Below the pieces are notes generated by a model. That model ran no database searches. It was not told where the DNA came from and saw only the letters and a list, made by a program, of their open reading frames with translations. This document shows, piece by piece, positions 37,098 to 50,635 of a DNA stretch of 64,000 nt. Numbering within the stretch: position 1 is the stretch's first letter; every line of letters begins with the position of its first letter. The position numbers were made by a program, and so were the translations under genes. This stretch comes from Phoebastria nigripes (taxonomy: Eukaryota; Chordata; Aves; Procellariiformes; Diomedeidae): contig JAYKAV010000303.1 in assembly GCA_035582835.1 (NCBI GenBank), positions 71,374 to 135,373 of the forward strand. Reading direction: 5' to 3'.

Positions 37098-38673
37098 TCC
37101 GTTGTTGCTGCATGTGAACTTTTTGCTGTTGCTGTTCTGAATTGTTTCTCATCTAGATGCCTCTTAAAATCCACAGGAAATAATATAGAAAGTTCAGAGG
37201 ATGTAAAAATTTAGTAGTCAAGGAATCCCACTTTTTGTAAATAGCTTGGTTATAGAGAGGAATAATAAAAAAAAAAAGAAAAGAAATAGGAAGATAGCAT
37301 TGGCACTTAAATTCTATTTTGCATGGATACCTGTGGAANAGTCTTTTGGTAATGAGGCAGTCATTAATCTGATTTATATCTTCTAAGAAGGGGCATACGC
37401 CCTCTCATTTGGCCTACATGTTAGCAGCTAGTAAGTAACAAACCAAATCACAGGATACTAGTTTAGCTTTGTNTAAGATGGGTAATTCGTTAGACTGCAA
37501 TTTTTCCATAAAGAGTTATTTATATCTCACTATCCAGTAGGCTGACATCTGGAGTTGACAACACCTGGCAGCACTCTTAATGAGTTCACCAGTGTTTCCA
37601 CTGAAACTGCTGACTTTAGTAACTGCAATGTTACATTTACTGTATAAAAAAAAAAAGTACAAATCTGAATGCAATGAATTAAAAAGGTCAATGAAATAAA
37701 TGTTACTTTTTGTGCTAACACAGTTAAACTGTAATTGGTAAAGAAAAAGGAAGACAAAACAGCTTATACAAAAATTTTCACTGACATACATTCACAAGAA
37801 TATTTATTTCATAACGTTTTATATCAGTTACAAAAAAGGTACTTTCCACTCATGAACTTTTTAAACAGTTAATAAATCATAGTCAAATTAACTTAAACAA
37901 GACAGTTGGTTATCCTCTCTTTAAATATTACTTGAACTATAGATTCCTGGTCAGTAAACATTTGAAAATAATTCAGTTGTTTGACTGCAAGCTTGACTGA
38001 TTGAAAAACAAATGGGAAATGACATTTTCACATTAGTTGTAGGCTTGGAACACATTTGGCATCTCTGGGATCTGCACACTTGCCAAAGGATACTGTCATC
38101 CTAAAACTACAGCAAGGCTTTATTTGAAGGATACAAGAATTACTGACAAGCCTTATTCAAAGCACCTTAGCAAAAGTGTAACTGTAACTGAAGACTTACA
38201 GACACTGGTTTCACTATCTTCAGTGATTGGACTTTTATGTTTCTGCAAATGTGTCTGTGCCTGCCATCAGCACTGGTATCTCTTGTACCTACTGAAGAAC
38301 CGCAGATCACCAGCAGCTTAGGACTTTTTTTTCCCCAAAAATGTATTATTTTACAGTGTTTTATGCATATTTGACACAAATACTTAGATATTATTCTTTT
38401 AAAAGACCTATTGCATGTAAATTACATTTTTTACTGTGTTTTAAATACTTAAATATATTTATATAAAGTAATTGGTACAGTTGTTAATAATAGTGTTTGT
38501 TCTAAAGGGTTATCTACTTTGTTGTAAATGGCTTGTAAAATACATTAACAAACCTTAGCCATGATAATAATTCCCCTACTCCCCAAACATATCTACAACT
38601 TTTTAGCCATGATGATAATTTTTCCCCAAAGCACAGGAAATAGCAATAACCAGGGGTTATTATCTATTTCTAG

Positions 38674-38697
38674 ATAATAGATAATATTATCTATTAT
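38674..38697. repeat. Perfect 24-bp AT palindrome
   Basis: The left half ATAATAGATAAT and right half ATTATCTATTAT are exact reverse complements with no spacer, centred between 38685 and 38686. Nearby strings such as TTATCTATTTC and AATAGATAATAT repeat the same motif on either side (about 38659-38735), so several alternative hairpins are possible. Confidence 0.8.
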
Positions 38698-41600
38698 AAT
38701 ACTATCAAAAATTAATAGATAATATACTAGCATCTATAATATGTATCACAAAAACATTATAAAACATTTATCATGTATTTACAAATTATTTGGGACCACT
38801 ACTAANATGTGCTATAAATATATTATTCATTTTTGGTAAATTATTGAAAACCAACAGTTTCACAAAAATTGAACATGAGAATAAATTCGTTTCTCCAGTT
38901 GTGTTTTGACAGCTATAAATGCCCATTCAAGATNGATAGCCTACCTTGACATCATCAGGAAAACACCATTCTGCATTTAGGAATTAAACTTAATATACCT
39001 GGCTTTGTGGCAGCAACAAAAAATATTTTAGAAATCTCATGCAAAACAAACTGAAGACCAAGACACAAAATTTGTTATCTTTAAACTATCTTTTCACAAA
39101 ATTTGAGTTCTGTGATGAAAGCTTTGACGCTTTATGATTGTTGAATTTTACTATGAATATTTCCTGTAATCCAGAGTTGACAAATATAAAATAGAATTAG
39201 CTTTTTATATATTACAATTTAAAGATATCAAAAGCCTTGTTTGACATTGAAATTTTAAATAAAATCAGAATTCATAATCAAGGACATTTTGAAAGTAATT
39301 TTAAAACTATAATTTCAAAGCATCTTTTTACTTTATAGAATGGAATATTCATTTGAAGAAACTAAATATAGGATATCTCTTTATTCTTCCTCATTCTAAG
39401 AATATCTTTGGTAGCTCANAAATGCTCCATTTACCCATAATTATCTTTGCACACAGTGTTCCCAGATGTAGGACTCCCAAAATGCAATCCTGCTCATCTG
39501 CACAGCTATTGTGAGAAAGTCTGAAACATATTAGAGAATATGGAATAAATTCTGTATTTCTTATTGAAGTATCTTATGTAAACATGTACACTGTGTTTTA
39601 GCACTTAAGTAAATTACCTTAAAGACAATATCAAGTTTTTCACCAATGAAATAAAAGGAAACTACTGTGTATTAGGAATTTACTATCATAAGATATATTT
39701 TTCTACGGTCACACTCTTCTCAGTCTTTTATCTCTACGGAGAGAGAAATACACTGTAAAATCATGACAGCTGGTAATGGCTTTAGTTATATGGCATATTT
39801 CATACTAAAGGTCTACTTAGAGTACTTTATGAAGGTAGTGAAATAAAAGGCATAGCATCATGTAAACGGTAAAATATGCAAAACCAAACAAAAAATGAGA
39901 CATCATTAAGCTTATGGTAGAACCACTCCCAAGTTAATAGTAAAAATGAAAACGCAATTATTGTTTCACTGCATCTAAACACTATGATTATAGTCTTCCT
40001 TTAATCTCCTTTGGCATATAAGCTCCTTATAAAATTCAAGTACACTAATATCAATAGTTTTTTATTAGATTCTGCAGATTTTGATCAGACCCTGTATTTG
40101 AAATGGCTTCATTAAAGTAAATAAATGAGGGAAATAGTATACCATTCAGTCAGATTTTCCTGAGATATCCTGGAATAATCTATGGGGTACCTACACAGGT
40201 ACCGTGCCACTGTATCTGAAGAAATTTTTTAAAAAGTCACAGATCCTATGAAGTGTCATAGATATATAAGCTTATTCACTAAATGCAAATAAATAACAAA
40301 AGCCTTTACAAATGGAGAAAATACATGACAAATAGGCAAATTGTTGCTATTCAAATGAAAAAATTAGGATAGTCAGGAAGTCAACCATCTGGACTTTAAA
40401 TATCAATAGTTGAATATGAATGATTAGCAAGAGAAAGAAGTCTAACTTAGTGTGCTTCATTTTATGAGACAGCCATGGCAGAGGCAAGTTTCAGCTTATT
40501 AAAAGAAAACTGGTTAGAGCCCATTAATCATAAAAAAATGTAGATGAAGTTAAAAAAAAAAAATAAGAAATACTCTTATTAGATAAAAATGCCTAATGAA
40601 TTTTTTACTTCGTAACTTGGAAAGTAAAAGCAGTGCTGAAATATGACCCAGAAAATAAAAAATCTAAAAGCTTAGATAAATTAGTTCTAGGAATGAATGA
40701 AAACAGACAAACACTGAATAATGAGCAAGATCCTTGACAGAGATTTGGACAGAAGACCTAACCTGTGAGGGTTACAGCCCCTCGTTTACATGACAGACTG
40801 ACTCTGAATTATGTGGCAGTCATTAGGATGTCATCTAATTGCCTTCATTTTTATTTAAATAACTATAACAGACCACCACATGGCGAAAATACAAAATAAA
40901 TGCAGATTACTTTTAATTAAAAGATAACAACACAAAAATACTTTGGCCTCAGAAGTTAATATAAAAATAAAAAATAGCTAATTAATTCCAGTACCTGAGG
41001 CCATTGGTTGCTCCCATGCTGTCCTGAGCAGTGTTCTGTTTTGCATGTACAGTTGCAAAGTTTGCATGTACATTTCAAATGCATGTTTTGGATACTTTAC
41101 TCCTAAAAGAAAGCCGATTATCAACCTTGCTGGGTGCAAAGAAACTGAAAAATAAGTTTTAGCAGTTTTGCTCAGATTTATGTACTATATGTATAAGAAA
41201 TAGAAAGGGAGTAAAACTGTCAAAAGGTAAGCATTTGCCTGTGTACCATCAGAAGAGAAATGAGACAAAATTCCATTCAACATAGAATGCATCTACTGCA
41301 TAGTAAAAGACTAACACTCACGTACAATATATTATAGTTTTGTGCATTCACATATTTCTATGAAATTTGCTACAATTGGTTTTAGTAGGAATGGATTTTC
41401 TGTGCATGTCAGTTCCACGGGGGATGAAGAAAACAAGTACAGNCATCCACAACAGAGTGTATCTACAGTGGGCTAACAACCTCTTGGGAACAGTAGGGAG
41501 AGAAATAGGTATTGCAACAGTTGTGTCTTGGTTAACAAAAGTTCCCTAAATGCTAGGGAACTCTTGAAAGCTAGCAGATACACACACGAGAAAATACTCG

Positions 41601-44600
41601 GAAAATAATACACAGAGTCCATTGAAACTTTGGGCATTAGAAATCAAGCTGCTTTTTTTTACATGGTGGTGTAAACTGAGAAGGAGAAAAAGGACATAGA
41701 CTTGTGTCATAATACTGGTGCTCTTAAGCTAGATCTAATGATTTAGTTAATTTATGTTTGAGTTAATCTGTCCCCAGTTTAGGGAAGGTTTTGTCTGGAT
41801 CACATTGGATTCTATTTGCAACTTGCAGCAGGAGAGGAGTCGGCCTTCACTTTTGCTGCAAGCCCTAAGAGTTTCATTATTGCCACTGTTCAATTTAATT
41901 CAATATCCTCAGGACTCTTCTTCCGAAACACTTTGAAAGATTCAGCTACTGATTCTCAGAACATTGTTTTCAAATAAGATATGAACTTGTAGCCAAAAGA
42001 ATGGGAGAAATAACAAAAAAATTACATTTTGTAGAGTAAGTCATCCTAGTATATAATTAATGATGCAACAATCTTCCTTTGATGGGAGTGTTGTAATTAA
42101 CTCTCAGAAAACTGCAGATGTCCATGCAGCCCCATTTTGAAGGGGAAAAGAGAAGACAGTGGGGAAAGCTCAACAGCCACATGAAGAAAAGCAAATATGA
42201 TACAGTAAGAAGCATTTAGTAGAGCTCTACTTATAGCTTCCTTATTCCACCCCTCCCCCCAATTACTAGTGAATTTATAGCTGGAAGTCAGTAATTTATA
42301 GCACCTGTATATTTTGCATCAATTAGTGAGGTTCTGTTATAGATAATGGGAGACATTTGCACATAGCCCAAAATGCCTGTGTCACAAGAAAAACGAGTGC
42401 AGCACAATGCCAGAAGGAAATACTGTTCTAACATAGTGTGGATATAAAATACAACCCCTACATACTGATTTAGTCACCACCTGAAAATACAAATGTTTGT
42501 AGCTTGTTATCTGTGGTAACCTTAATCTCAGTCAAACTATGTCTTTGGTTTGATATTAAAGATCTGGGAAAAGTGACTGATCTTATACTGCCATCTCAAT
42601 ATTGTTCATATACTCAGCAGTCACTTTGTTGTTTTCAAAATGTATTTCTGTGTTGATAGTTCTAAGGTGAAGCCGTACTTCAGAGATTGTACCCGCATCT
42701 TGAATGATTGTATATTTAAGGTTTTATTCCAAGGGCTTGCTTTCAGAAAATAAAAGCAGGAACACTTGGAGAGCTCACTCTTTATGCACAGAGTAAATCA
42801 TTTAAATTATAGATGCTCTCTATGGAAAACAGAATAGATTTAGACCTAAGGCATTAGAAAAGAAAGATAGCTACTTTAGATTTATATCCTCAACAGAAGA
42901 TACTTTGAAAATTTCAGGCAGGACTTACTGCCATGTCTACTATTATATTATTGTTTCCTGCCAATGACTACACAGATTATTCAGTCTGCCCAGGATGAAA
43001 TACTGGATGTAAACTCATTTCCCTGGGAAGATGCTAAGAAGTGGCTAACTTACNACTCTTTCTCTGCTTTCCACTCACTCTGAAAGTTACTTTGTCTCTT
43101 ACCTTAACATAGTTCACCTTTTACCATTTACTAAATTCCTTCCGTCTTACTCAACAGCCCTCTTGTATTAGGAGAGGGGAGTGAGCATTTCCTCATCTTT
43201 ACAAGCTCGTCCATATTGCCACACCAAAATTTCACACTTGAGTCCTAGTTATAAATGTCCATAAGGACTACCTACCGGTACGTTCCCAGTCTCCTATGTG
43301 TGCATACTGCCCATTTGCAGAAAAGAGCCTTATGAATGCCTGGATCACATACACCATATATATATCCCAGTGCCCACCAGAGAGAGCTTAGAAGGTGTCC
43401 ACGACAGGCTACTTGGGACCAAGTGTAACTGCTTTGGGGGTAGCCCTGAATGGAGCACACACGTGGAGTATTTCTCTAAGTCAGTAATAAGTGGGAGAGG
43501 ATCGTACTACTCTAACTTCCATGGGTGGAAAGATAGCTCTGGAAATGTTAGTGCAATATCCATAAGCAGTAGTTAAATATTAGAGAACGAGTAATGCCCA
43601 AGTCCTCTATTTGTGTTACACAATGCCAGAAGGGAAATTGTAGCTTTTGCAAACACACTGAAGCACAGTATATTAACAACAGCTTTCTACATACGCTAAC
43701 CTTGACTTTGTATGGCTGACATGACTGTCATTGATTTGAGCCTTAGGAGTGCAGCAGATGATTGAATTACATGCTGCGATACTAGTCAGTGATATATTTA
43801 GCTTCTTTCTTGTCCATGATCTTTCTATAGACAAATAGTTATGGTTTTTATGGATAAGATTAAACAACTGTAACAGTTTGTAAAACCAATTTTTTCTCCA
43901 AATTTAATAAGAACTGATAACTATGATTATTTGCTCTCTCAGCCAACTATAGCTGTGATTCTGTTCTTTAACCTGTGAATTTCTATAATATGCATCTTTT
44001 ATCTACAGTGGAGGTAATAAAGATTTAAACTTACAACTTCCTCTATACAGTCTTATGAATGTACTTTCATGGAGCTTTTCTGATTTTTTAATATTCTTGG
44101 ATACAGAAAATACTTTAGCAAAAGAAACTAATGTCAGTCCAGTGCAAGTTAGTAACTGTTAAGAAAGTTGTAAAAATAAAACTATATTGGATTTCCTCAT
44201 GTGATACATATCACAACCACCCCTTTCCTCTGCCTCCCTAATTCAAGACATTGTCAAGAGATTTTAAGTATTTCGATACTATGTTCTAGGAGCAATAAAA
44301 GGCTAGAGAGAGGAAAAGGATAATAGCAGGGAGATATGAGCTGCAACTCACTTTTGAACTCACAAGCTAGTATTTTTGTTGTTTACCGCTGTATTACCAT
44401 TTTGATCTGATTTAGCCTGAATTTAACACCTGCCTTTTTCTTTACTGCTTCTGAGAACAGCAAGAAAACTTTTCTGAGCCCCTTTCAAGCTCCGTCACCA
44501 TCACTTCAGTAAAGGAATCATGAAGTTTCTTATCAGTCATGGATATATATTTTTTTTTAAATGAATATAAAATTCCATTGATAGCTTCATTTTGGGTAAT

Positions 44601-47600
44601 CAGGATGTCAAATTATGTTTTAAGATTAAGGTAATTTTAAAGGGTAATGGTGAAAGTATCAAATGATGGCATCAAATTCTTCTTTATGGTACCTGAAGTC
44701 AAAAGAGCTATTGCTGTCTCCCTCAGGAAGTTATTTTTTGATGGGTTTATTACAGCATCCACTAATCTCAACAGAGGAAACAAAAGCCCAAATTACTGGG
44801 GAAAATACCAACTATGAAATCCAAAGGGTTAAAAATAGCTTTCAAATAAAAGGTTAAAATAAAAACGCAGTACAGTAACAACACCTGCATCCGTGTTTTT
44901 GTATTACTTTGGGGAGGAAGAGAAAGCAACTGTTCAGAGAAAAATATGAGTTTTGTTTAATCTGACTATTCCCAAAGTATGGAGCTTTCTTCACATTAAA
45001 GCACTTTGCTAAAAAGAGGAGACAAAGCTGCAGGAATAAAAATAATAACAAAAAAAATTCTAGTGTAGAAAGTTAATCACTTGTAATAGTCAATTTACTT
45101 AAACTATATCTTTATATTGTTTTAACATATCTGGGACTACGGTGGAATTTCAGTGAATGTAAGTAGCCTGTGGTCAAGGAGAGCTTTTATCATTTGTAGG
45201 CTCTTGCTAAACTATAGCCTTTCCTGTTGCATTCTGACCTGCAGATTGAGTGCTCTGCCTTTATCACTCTGAGATCAGATTACTCACTGAACCCTGCACA
45301 GGGCTGCCTTCAAAGCTCTTCTGCTACCAAAGTGCAGAGGCAGGATTTGTTGTGTTTATAGAATGAAAAAAACTACCAACCACCCCTGAACTGATAAGAA
45401 GGAGTTAAATACTAAATTTAATTAGCTCCTCATTCAGGATGTTACAGCAGTCCTGGAAATATCAATCTTTCAGCATCTTTTATTATTGTCTTATATCTTG
45501 AAGTTGATTAAAACATGAATTCTGATCTAACTTCAGAAATAAATACAGCAAAAAATCTCCAGACTTTTGGTTTGGAATATCCCATTGATTTGTAATCTTC
45601 TGTTATTTGATAGATACTCCAGTTTTAAAATGAAAGGAGGATTAGTGAATGTGGTTTTACATTTATATGAGACGGTTTCTTATTTTAAAAAAGAAACACT
45701 TCTCTAGAACTGAAATCAGTGGATTCNTAGCAACAGTTTCAAGAGGCTCATGGTGAACACATACACATGGCTTGATCATTAAACCTACATTTTATCTAAC
45801 AACTATGCACGTCGGATAAATAAAAACAAATTCAAATGAAAAACATTAGAAATAAAACTCTGAAATTGGATCAAAATAAATACTGTAACAGTAAACTGAA
45901 TGTCCAAATTAATTATTGCCACTCTATAGCATTGCTGCTCTGTAGCAATTCCTAAAAGTCCAGTCTGTACCCCATGTTGTGCTTGGACCTGCAGAGTATG
46001 CCCACAGCAGGGTTGACCAAGGCTGCAGGTACATGAGTCTTAAGTCATGCAATGGAAAAATTCAGCTGAGACACTGAATGGAGCAGCTTTTCATTTTTCT
46101 CTAATTGTGGAGTGATTACTGAACACAAGCCATTAGCACACCAAAATTAAGTAAGAAATAAAAACACTAAAAGTAATGAGTAGAACAATGGAGCAGCTTT
46201 TAGTTCCAAAGGGTTAAAACTCTCTAGACAGCTGGATGAAATTCAAACTATGCCTCAATTTACGATTGCATGCAATGTATGCCTATGAGGAAAGACATGC
46301 TTTAGAAAGTTGCTTTTTTATAACAAGTGATTCTGATGCACTTTATAGTTTTAAGTAATTTGATTAGTTTAGACACAGAGTAAATCATTAAAACCAAAGC
46401 ATAAAGTTTTGAGAACCACTGTATCCCACACAAGCAAGAAAGAGGAAAAATGTGGTTTTGATGAGGACATACAGAAAAGAAAATGTGAAACTATCCATAA
46501 GTTCATGACAGATCTGCTCTGAAAAACAACCTTGCACCTTTGGATATAAAATGTAGGCAGTAAATAGTTTGCAAATATGGACCAAAAAAAAAAACCAACC
46601 AGCATGACTAATTCGTATTAATTTCTCATCAGAGCAAAGGATAAGGTCACAATAAAAGGTGATTATACTATCAGCCTTAAAGCTATGATGTATTTATTGA
46701 TTTTTCATTGGATACTAGTGCATGACCTGTTACGGTACCAGAAACAACATTAGAGCCTCTAAATGAAAGCAACAGATATTAAAAGGCAAACAATTAAAAC
46801 TAGGACCTTATTTCCTCTGAAGACATACAATAACAGAGAATTGGAAAAGGTAAGATTTGTAATGGTATCATGAAAAAGTTATTGGTTTAAAAGTCTGTCC
46901 AGCCATAGGTTTAATCCAAAGAACATAGTCATTGAAGAGGAAGGGAATTAATCCAATTGAAGAAAAGCTTTAGAACACTTACGATGGAAAATGTAAAAAC
47001 ATACAACTATCCTAGTTTTCATGTCCTTTAGAAAAGCTGAGTTTTTTCAAGCTTTTAATTAAGAACAAAATCTCTTGGACTTTGCATGATAGTGTAACTG
47101 GTCTTGCTGCTCAGGAAAAGCTGGTAGTCTTACAAAAAAGAAAATATGGTGATGTAGCCTGTTTGCAAAGGTTTTTTTTCAAGTCACATGCCTCTCGGGA
47201 TTCTCAGCAGCATCCTTAGCAAGATATGCATGGTTTATGCACAGTGAGTATTAATTTTGGAAAGTACGGTTTTCATAGACTTCTATTTGTCATGTGCTTG
47301 GCTCCTGAGTTTTTCACTGGAAACCACATTTTTGATGACCTCCTTAGATAAAGTTTTGATCTAAAGAAAAAGAGTGAGCCAACAATCACAGTGACCAGAG
47401 GCTTTGGACAGCTTTGTGAAAAAAAGCCATCAGAATAAAATTAAGCTAACAAAACCATTAATTGCATTTGCTAAAATTTAAAGGAAGATATTTAAAGTGC
47501 AAAGTGTATTTGTAGGATGCACTAGAAGGAGACATTGCTGACNAACGAATAAATAAGGGCCGGTGAGGATATGAAATATCCAGCCAGAGGATGGTGAAAT

Positions 47601-48545
47601 ATCCAGAAAAAAACATGTCTAAACTCCTTTCTTGAACAGCAAGCCAAGGGGCACTGCTGTATAAAGTCCAAGAGACTTCATTCTTAATAAAAATCTTGAG
47701 AAACACAGATAATTAATTAAACAGATATGCTTCCAGGCAATAAGAACAGAACGATCTTTTAAGCAGATGTCTTCAGAAATGGTACTAGAGAGGTAGCCTT
47801 AAATCATAGCACAGAATATTAAGGTAAGTGCCTGCATGAGAAGTGCAGGGGCAGACAGTTGGGGCAGTGACCTATTTGTCAGCGGTCTAAGCCCATGAGT
47901 CAAAGCCTAGAATGTCAAATTTACGAGGTTTCTCTGGCCTTTGTTCACAAATACAAACATTTCATATCTTTATTTACGGGAGGCATAAACTAGTTATTTC
48001 CATTGCCCCAGAGCGCCTGACAGCCTTCCTAGTCTTTTGAGAGAAAAGGGAATTATTTTTTCCGTTACAAATGTATCCTGGAAAAGAAATGAAGTGTAAG
48101 TTTTCTATCACTTAGACTGTGATTAATTTGCTTACAGCAGATTTTGTGTTGCATTTCATTTGCTTAGGGCTAGTTTCTGGCACTGTCAATTACACTGAAT
48201 CATACAGAAATACTCAGTTACAGAAATCAGACGATTTGTTAGAGCCCCCGCAAGTGACAATATCAGCATGCATAAAATGGTCTTATATTCCTTCTGGTTC
48301 CCTCATGAGAGACAATTTCATAACGTAAAGGAGCAGAACAACTTAAAGCTAAGATAAGTTTCCTTCCTCACTGATTGGAGGCTTTGCTATCTCTTATCTT
48401 AGCATCCTACTAAGAGCTGCAAAAAGTCATACTGAAAGGTACAGTAAGCGCAGGTGCTGGAAAGATAGGAACAATGTGTGATCAGTGACTTCTTGTGCAT
48501 TAAGGTATTAGTGACTTCAAATCTTGGATCCTGATGACCAGTTAC

Positions 48546-48642
48546 CTTATTCAGACATGACACAAGTTGCAAAAGTTCAGAAACTTTAATGGCTTTCAAG
48601 GGGCTGTTTACATCATCCAAGTGTCTCCAGGCTGCAGCTCCA
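48546..48642 (-). other. Candidate coding exon, 97 bp, unknown gene
   Basis: On the minus strand a strong 3' splice site (branch-like TTTAAC, pyrimidine run, CTGGGTGCAG) precedes base 48642, and a strong 5' splice site (AAG|GTAACT) follows base 48546. One frame is open throughout: entry phase 2, 32 codons, exit phase 0. The peptide includes AWRHLDDVNSPLKAIKVSEL and LLQLVSCLNK, which looks like helical globular protein rather than low complexity. The frame stays open on both sides (113 codons in total), which weakens the exon boundaries. I do not recognise the protein, and chance cannot be excluded. Confidence 0.27.
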
Positions 48643-50618
48643 CTGCACCCAGAAAAAATGGGAAGGTTGTTAAAGGCTGTATGGAGGTAACCATACCATC
48701 TTTGTAGCGCTGTGATATTCTCTGAGTAGGAAAAATCCACAGTTGTGTGACTATAGAAGATTTACAGTCTCTTTCCATTGTTTAGCCTCTAGTTGTACAA
48801 TAACTGGCTTAAATGGCCTTCTTTGAAAATAAGACTACTGAATAAAATAAATGGGTATTTCTTTTAAAGAACGCATGCATTTGAAAGATTACTTTCCTNA
48901 TGCATTTTACACTATTTGCTGAAATGATCTTGGACCTCTGTTACAAATAGTTCATTCTGTCAGGAACGTTCAATGACAGAAATACATATTTACTCTGTAA
49001 ACACATACAGAAGAAATGCCTGGAAAATGAGGCACTGGTCTTGGTAGCTCTGGGTACTCCATAATTGCTACTAGTATATAACCAGTGATTCCATCTTTGC
49101 GTGTGGGGAAAAAAAGAACAAGTATATCAGTTGCATTACTAACTTATTAAAAGATTAAAATATTGCATTAAAATTAAATTAAAGCCTATTAGGGTTCATC
49201 AGCACATTTGGACACCCACCCTCAACTACAGCTAGCAATCTATGCATATCGTGCCCCCATTAATAAGCGTCAGTCTTAGTGAAGGCTTCCACTAACACAG
49301 CTCCATAGCCTGCGATGTGAGCAGGCTCATCAGCTGGTGACAGAGTCAGGGGGAAGAGGGCACATGCTTTATTACCAGACTTGTAGATTTGTCTGGGATC
49401 TTGGCTTATGAGCCAAGCTGTCTTCAGAATAAACTTTCTAAAGACTAAAATAACATTCACCTACTGTTACAAGAAATATATTGGACTGCCCCAAGTGTTG
49501 TGCCTGGTTGACTAATGAAGAAATATAGTAAGATGACTGTCAGCATGCTAGAATGTGATGGCCCCCATATAGAAAGCATCACCTTTCTCAGTGAGTGTAA
49601 AACATAAATCTTTGCATGTCCTAAGAAACAAAAATCTATTCAAAACCATCAAAATTCAAATCCTTTAATTCTGCTGATCCCTTCATATAATTATTACCAA
49701 ATCAGAGTTCCCTTTCTACCTGTATCTGACAAATTTACAGGGAACGGGTAATTTAGACATATTGGGACACATAAAGCTGACTGATACAGGGAATATATAT
49801 ACCAGGTTGTGAAATTACATAGCACAATAAAATGAAATTAAATCATACATGCTCTGTTAGAAGATAGATTTCTCACAAGTTTTTAAAATAAGCAGTGTTT
49901 TTCTGTTTGGCTCACTTTTAATTCTGAGAAAGCCTAGTAACTTTAAGCACTTTTAGGACCATAGGATCTTGGCTAGCAAAAGCTGCAGAGAGGAGGCACT
50001 GAGTTCTCAACTAAAGAAAACAAGTATATGACAAGAATGTCCATGTTTAACCATTTTCTAAATCAGAGACAAAATTATTACACTTCACAGCTATGTGATC
50101 TTGCCCATTTCAGAGTTAGTACCCTTTGATTTCAGGGTTATTGGCCTTTTCTGGTGTTATTCATAATAAGAAGAGATTGATGCTGCATTTCTCGTTGAGT
50201 ACATTTACTTCTGCAGAATTCTCTACTTCCACACTACTGTCATTTATCTAGATGGCAAAACATACCTCACTTCAAAAATATCATCTCTGGCTATTTTTAT
50301 GATCAGAAGAAGAATGTCTGGTCAAGAAATGGCACTGACTGTACGTCACATAATGGAAAAAAATGGTGAAATTGAGAAGCAATAACTTGAAAGAATAAGT
50401 GTACCATTTTATGTCAATTACAGAGAAATCAATGGAACTGAATCTGTGCTGTGCAAGCTATGGCACATAAAAGTGCGACTAATCAATTTATGGAGAATTT
50501 TCTATATATTGTTACAATTTGCAATCATTTTCTACCCTCTGTGTCCAATAAGAATTTCCGTTTCCTCACAAAGCACTCTCCTATCAGTTTCTCCTTCAGG
50601 AATCAAAAAGCAGTATTG

Positions 50619-50635
50619 AAAAAAAAAAAAAAAAA
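50619..50635. repeat. Poly(A) tract
   Basis: Seventeen consecutive A, not attached to a recognisable retrocopy. Confidence 0.9.

Larger units (their letters stand above)
35979..48545. other. Long AT-rich gene-free stretch
   Basis: About 12.6 kb without a gene I can support. It contains a CT-rich microsatellite (37067-37097) and an AT-rich palindrome (38674-38697) amid other TAGATAAT/ATTATCTA strings. A 92-codon plus frame at 43298-43576 has no recognised domain. No LINE or LTR fragment is recognisable, which makes this the cleanest stretch of unique-looking DNA in the window. Confidence 0.55.

Noticed and set aside
43298..43576. 92-codon plus-strand frame with a CAG near its start
   Set aside because: No recognised motif, no clear 5' splice site, and an opposite-strand frame of 62 codons over the same bases.
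46077..46201. 15-base direct repeat AATGGAGCAGCTTTT, two copies 110 bases apart
   Set aside because: Too short to separate from chance in 64 kb of AT-rich DNA; no structure between the copies.
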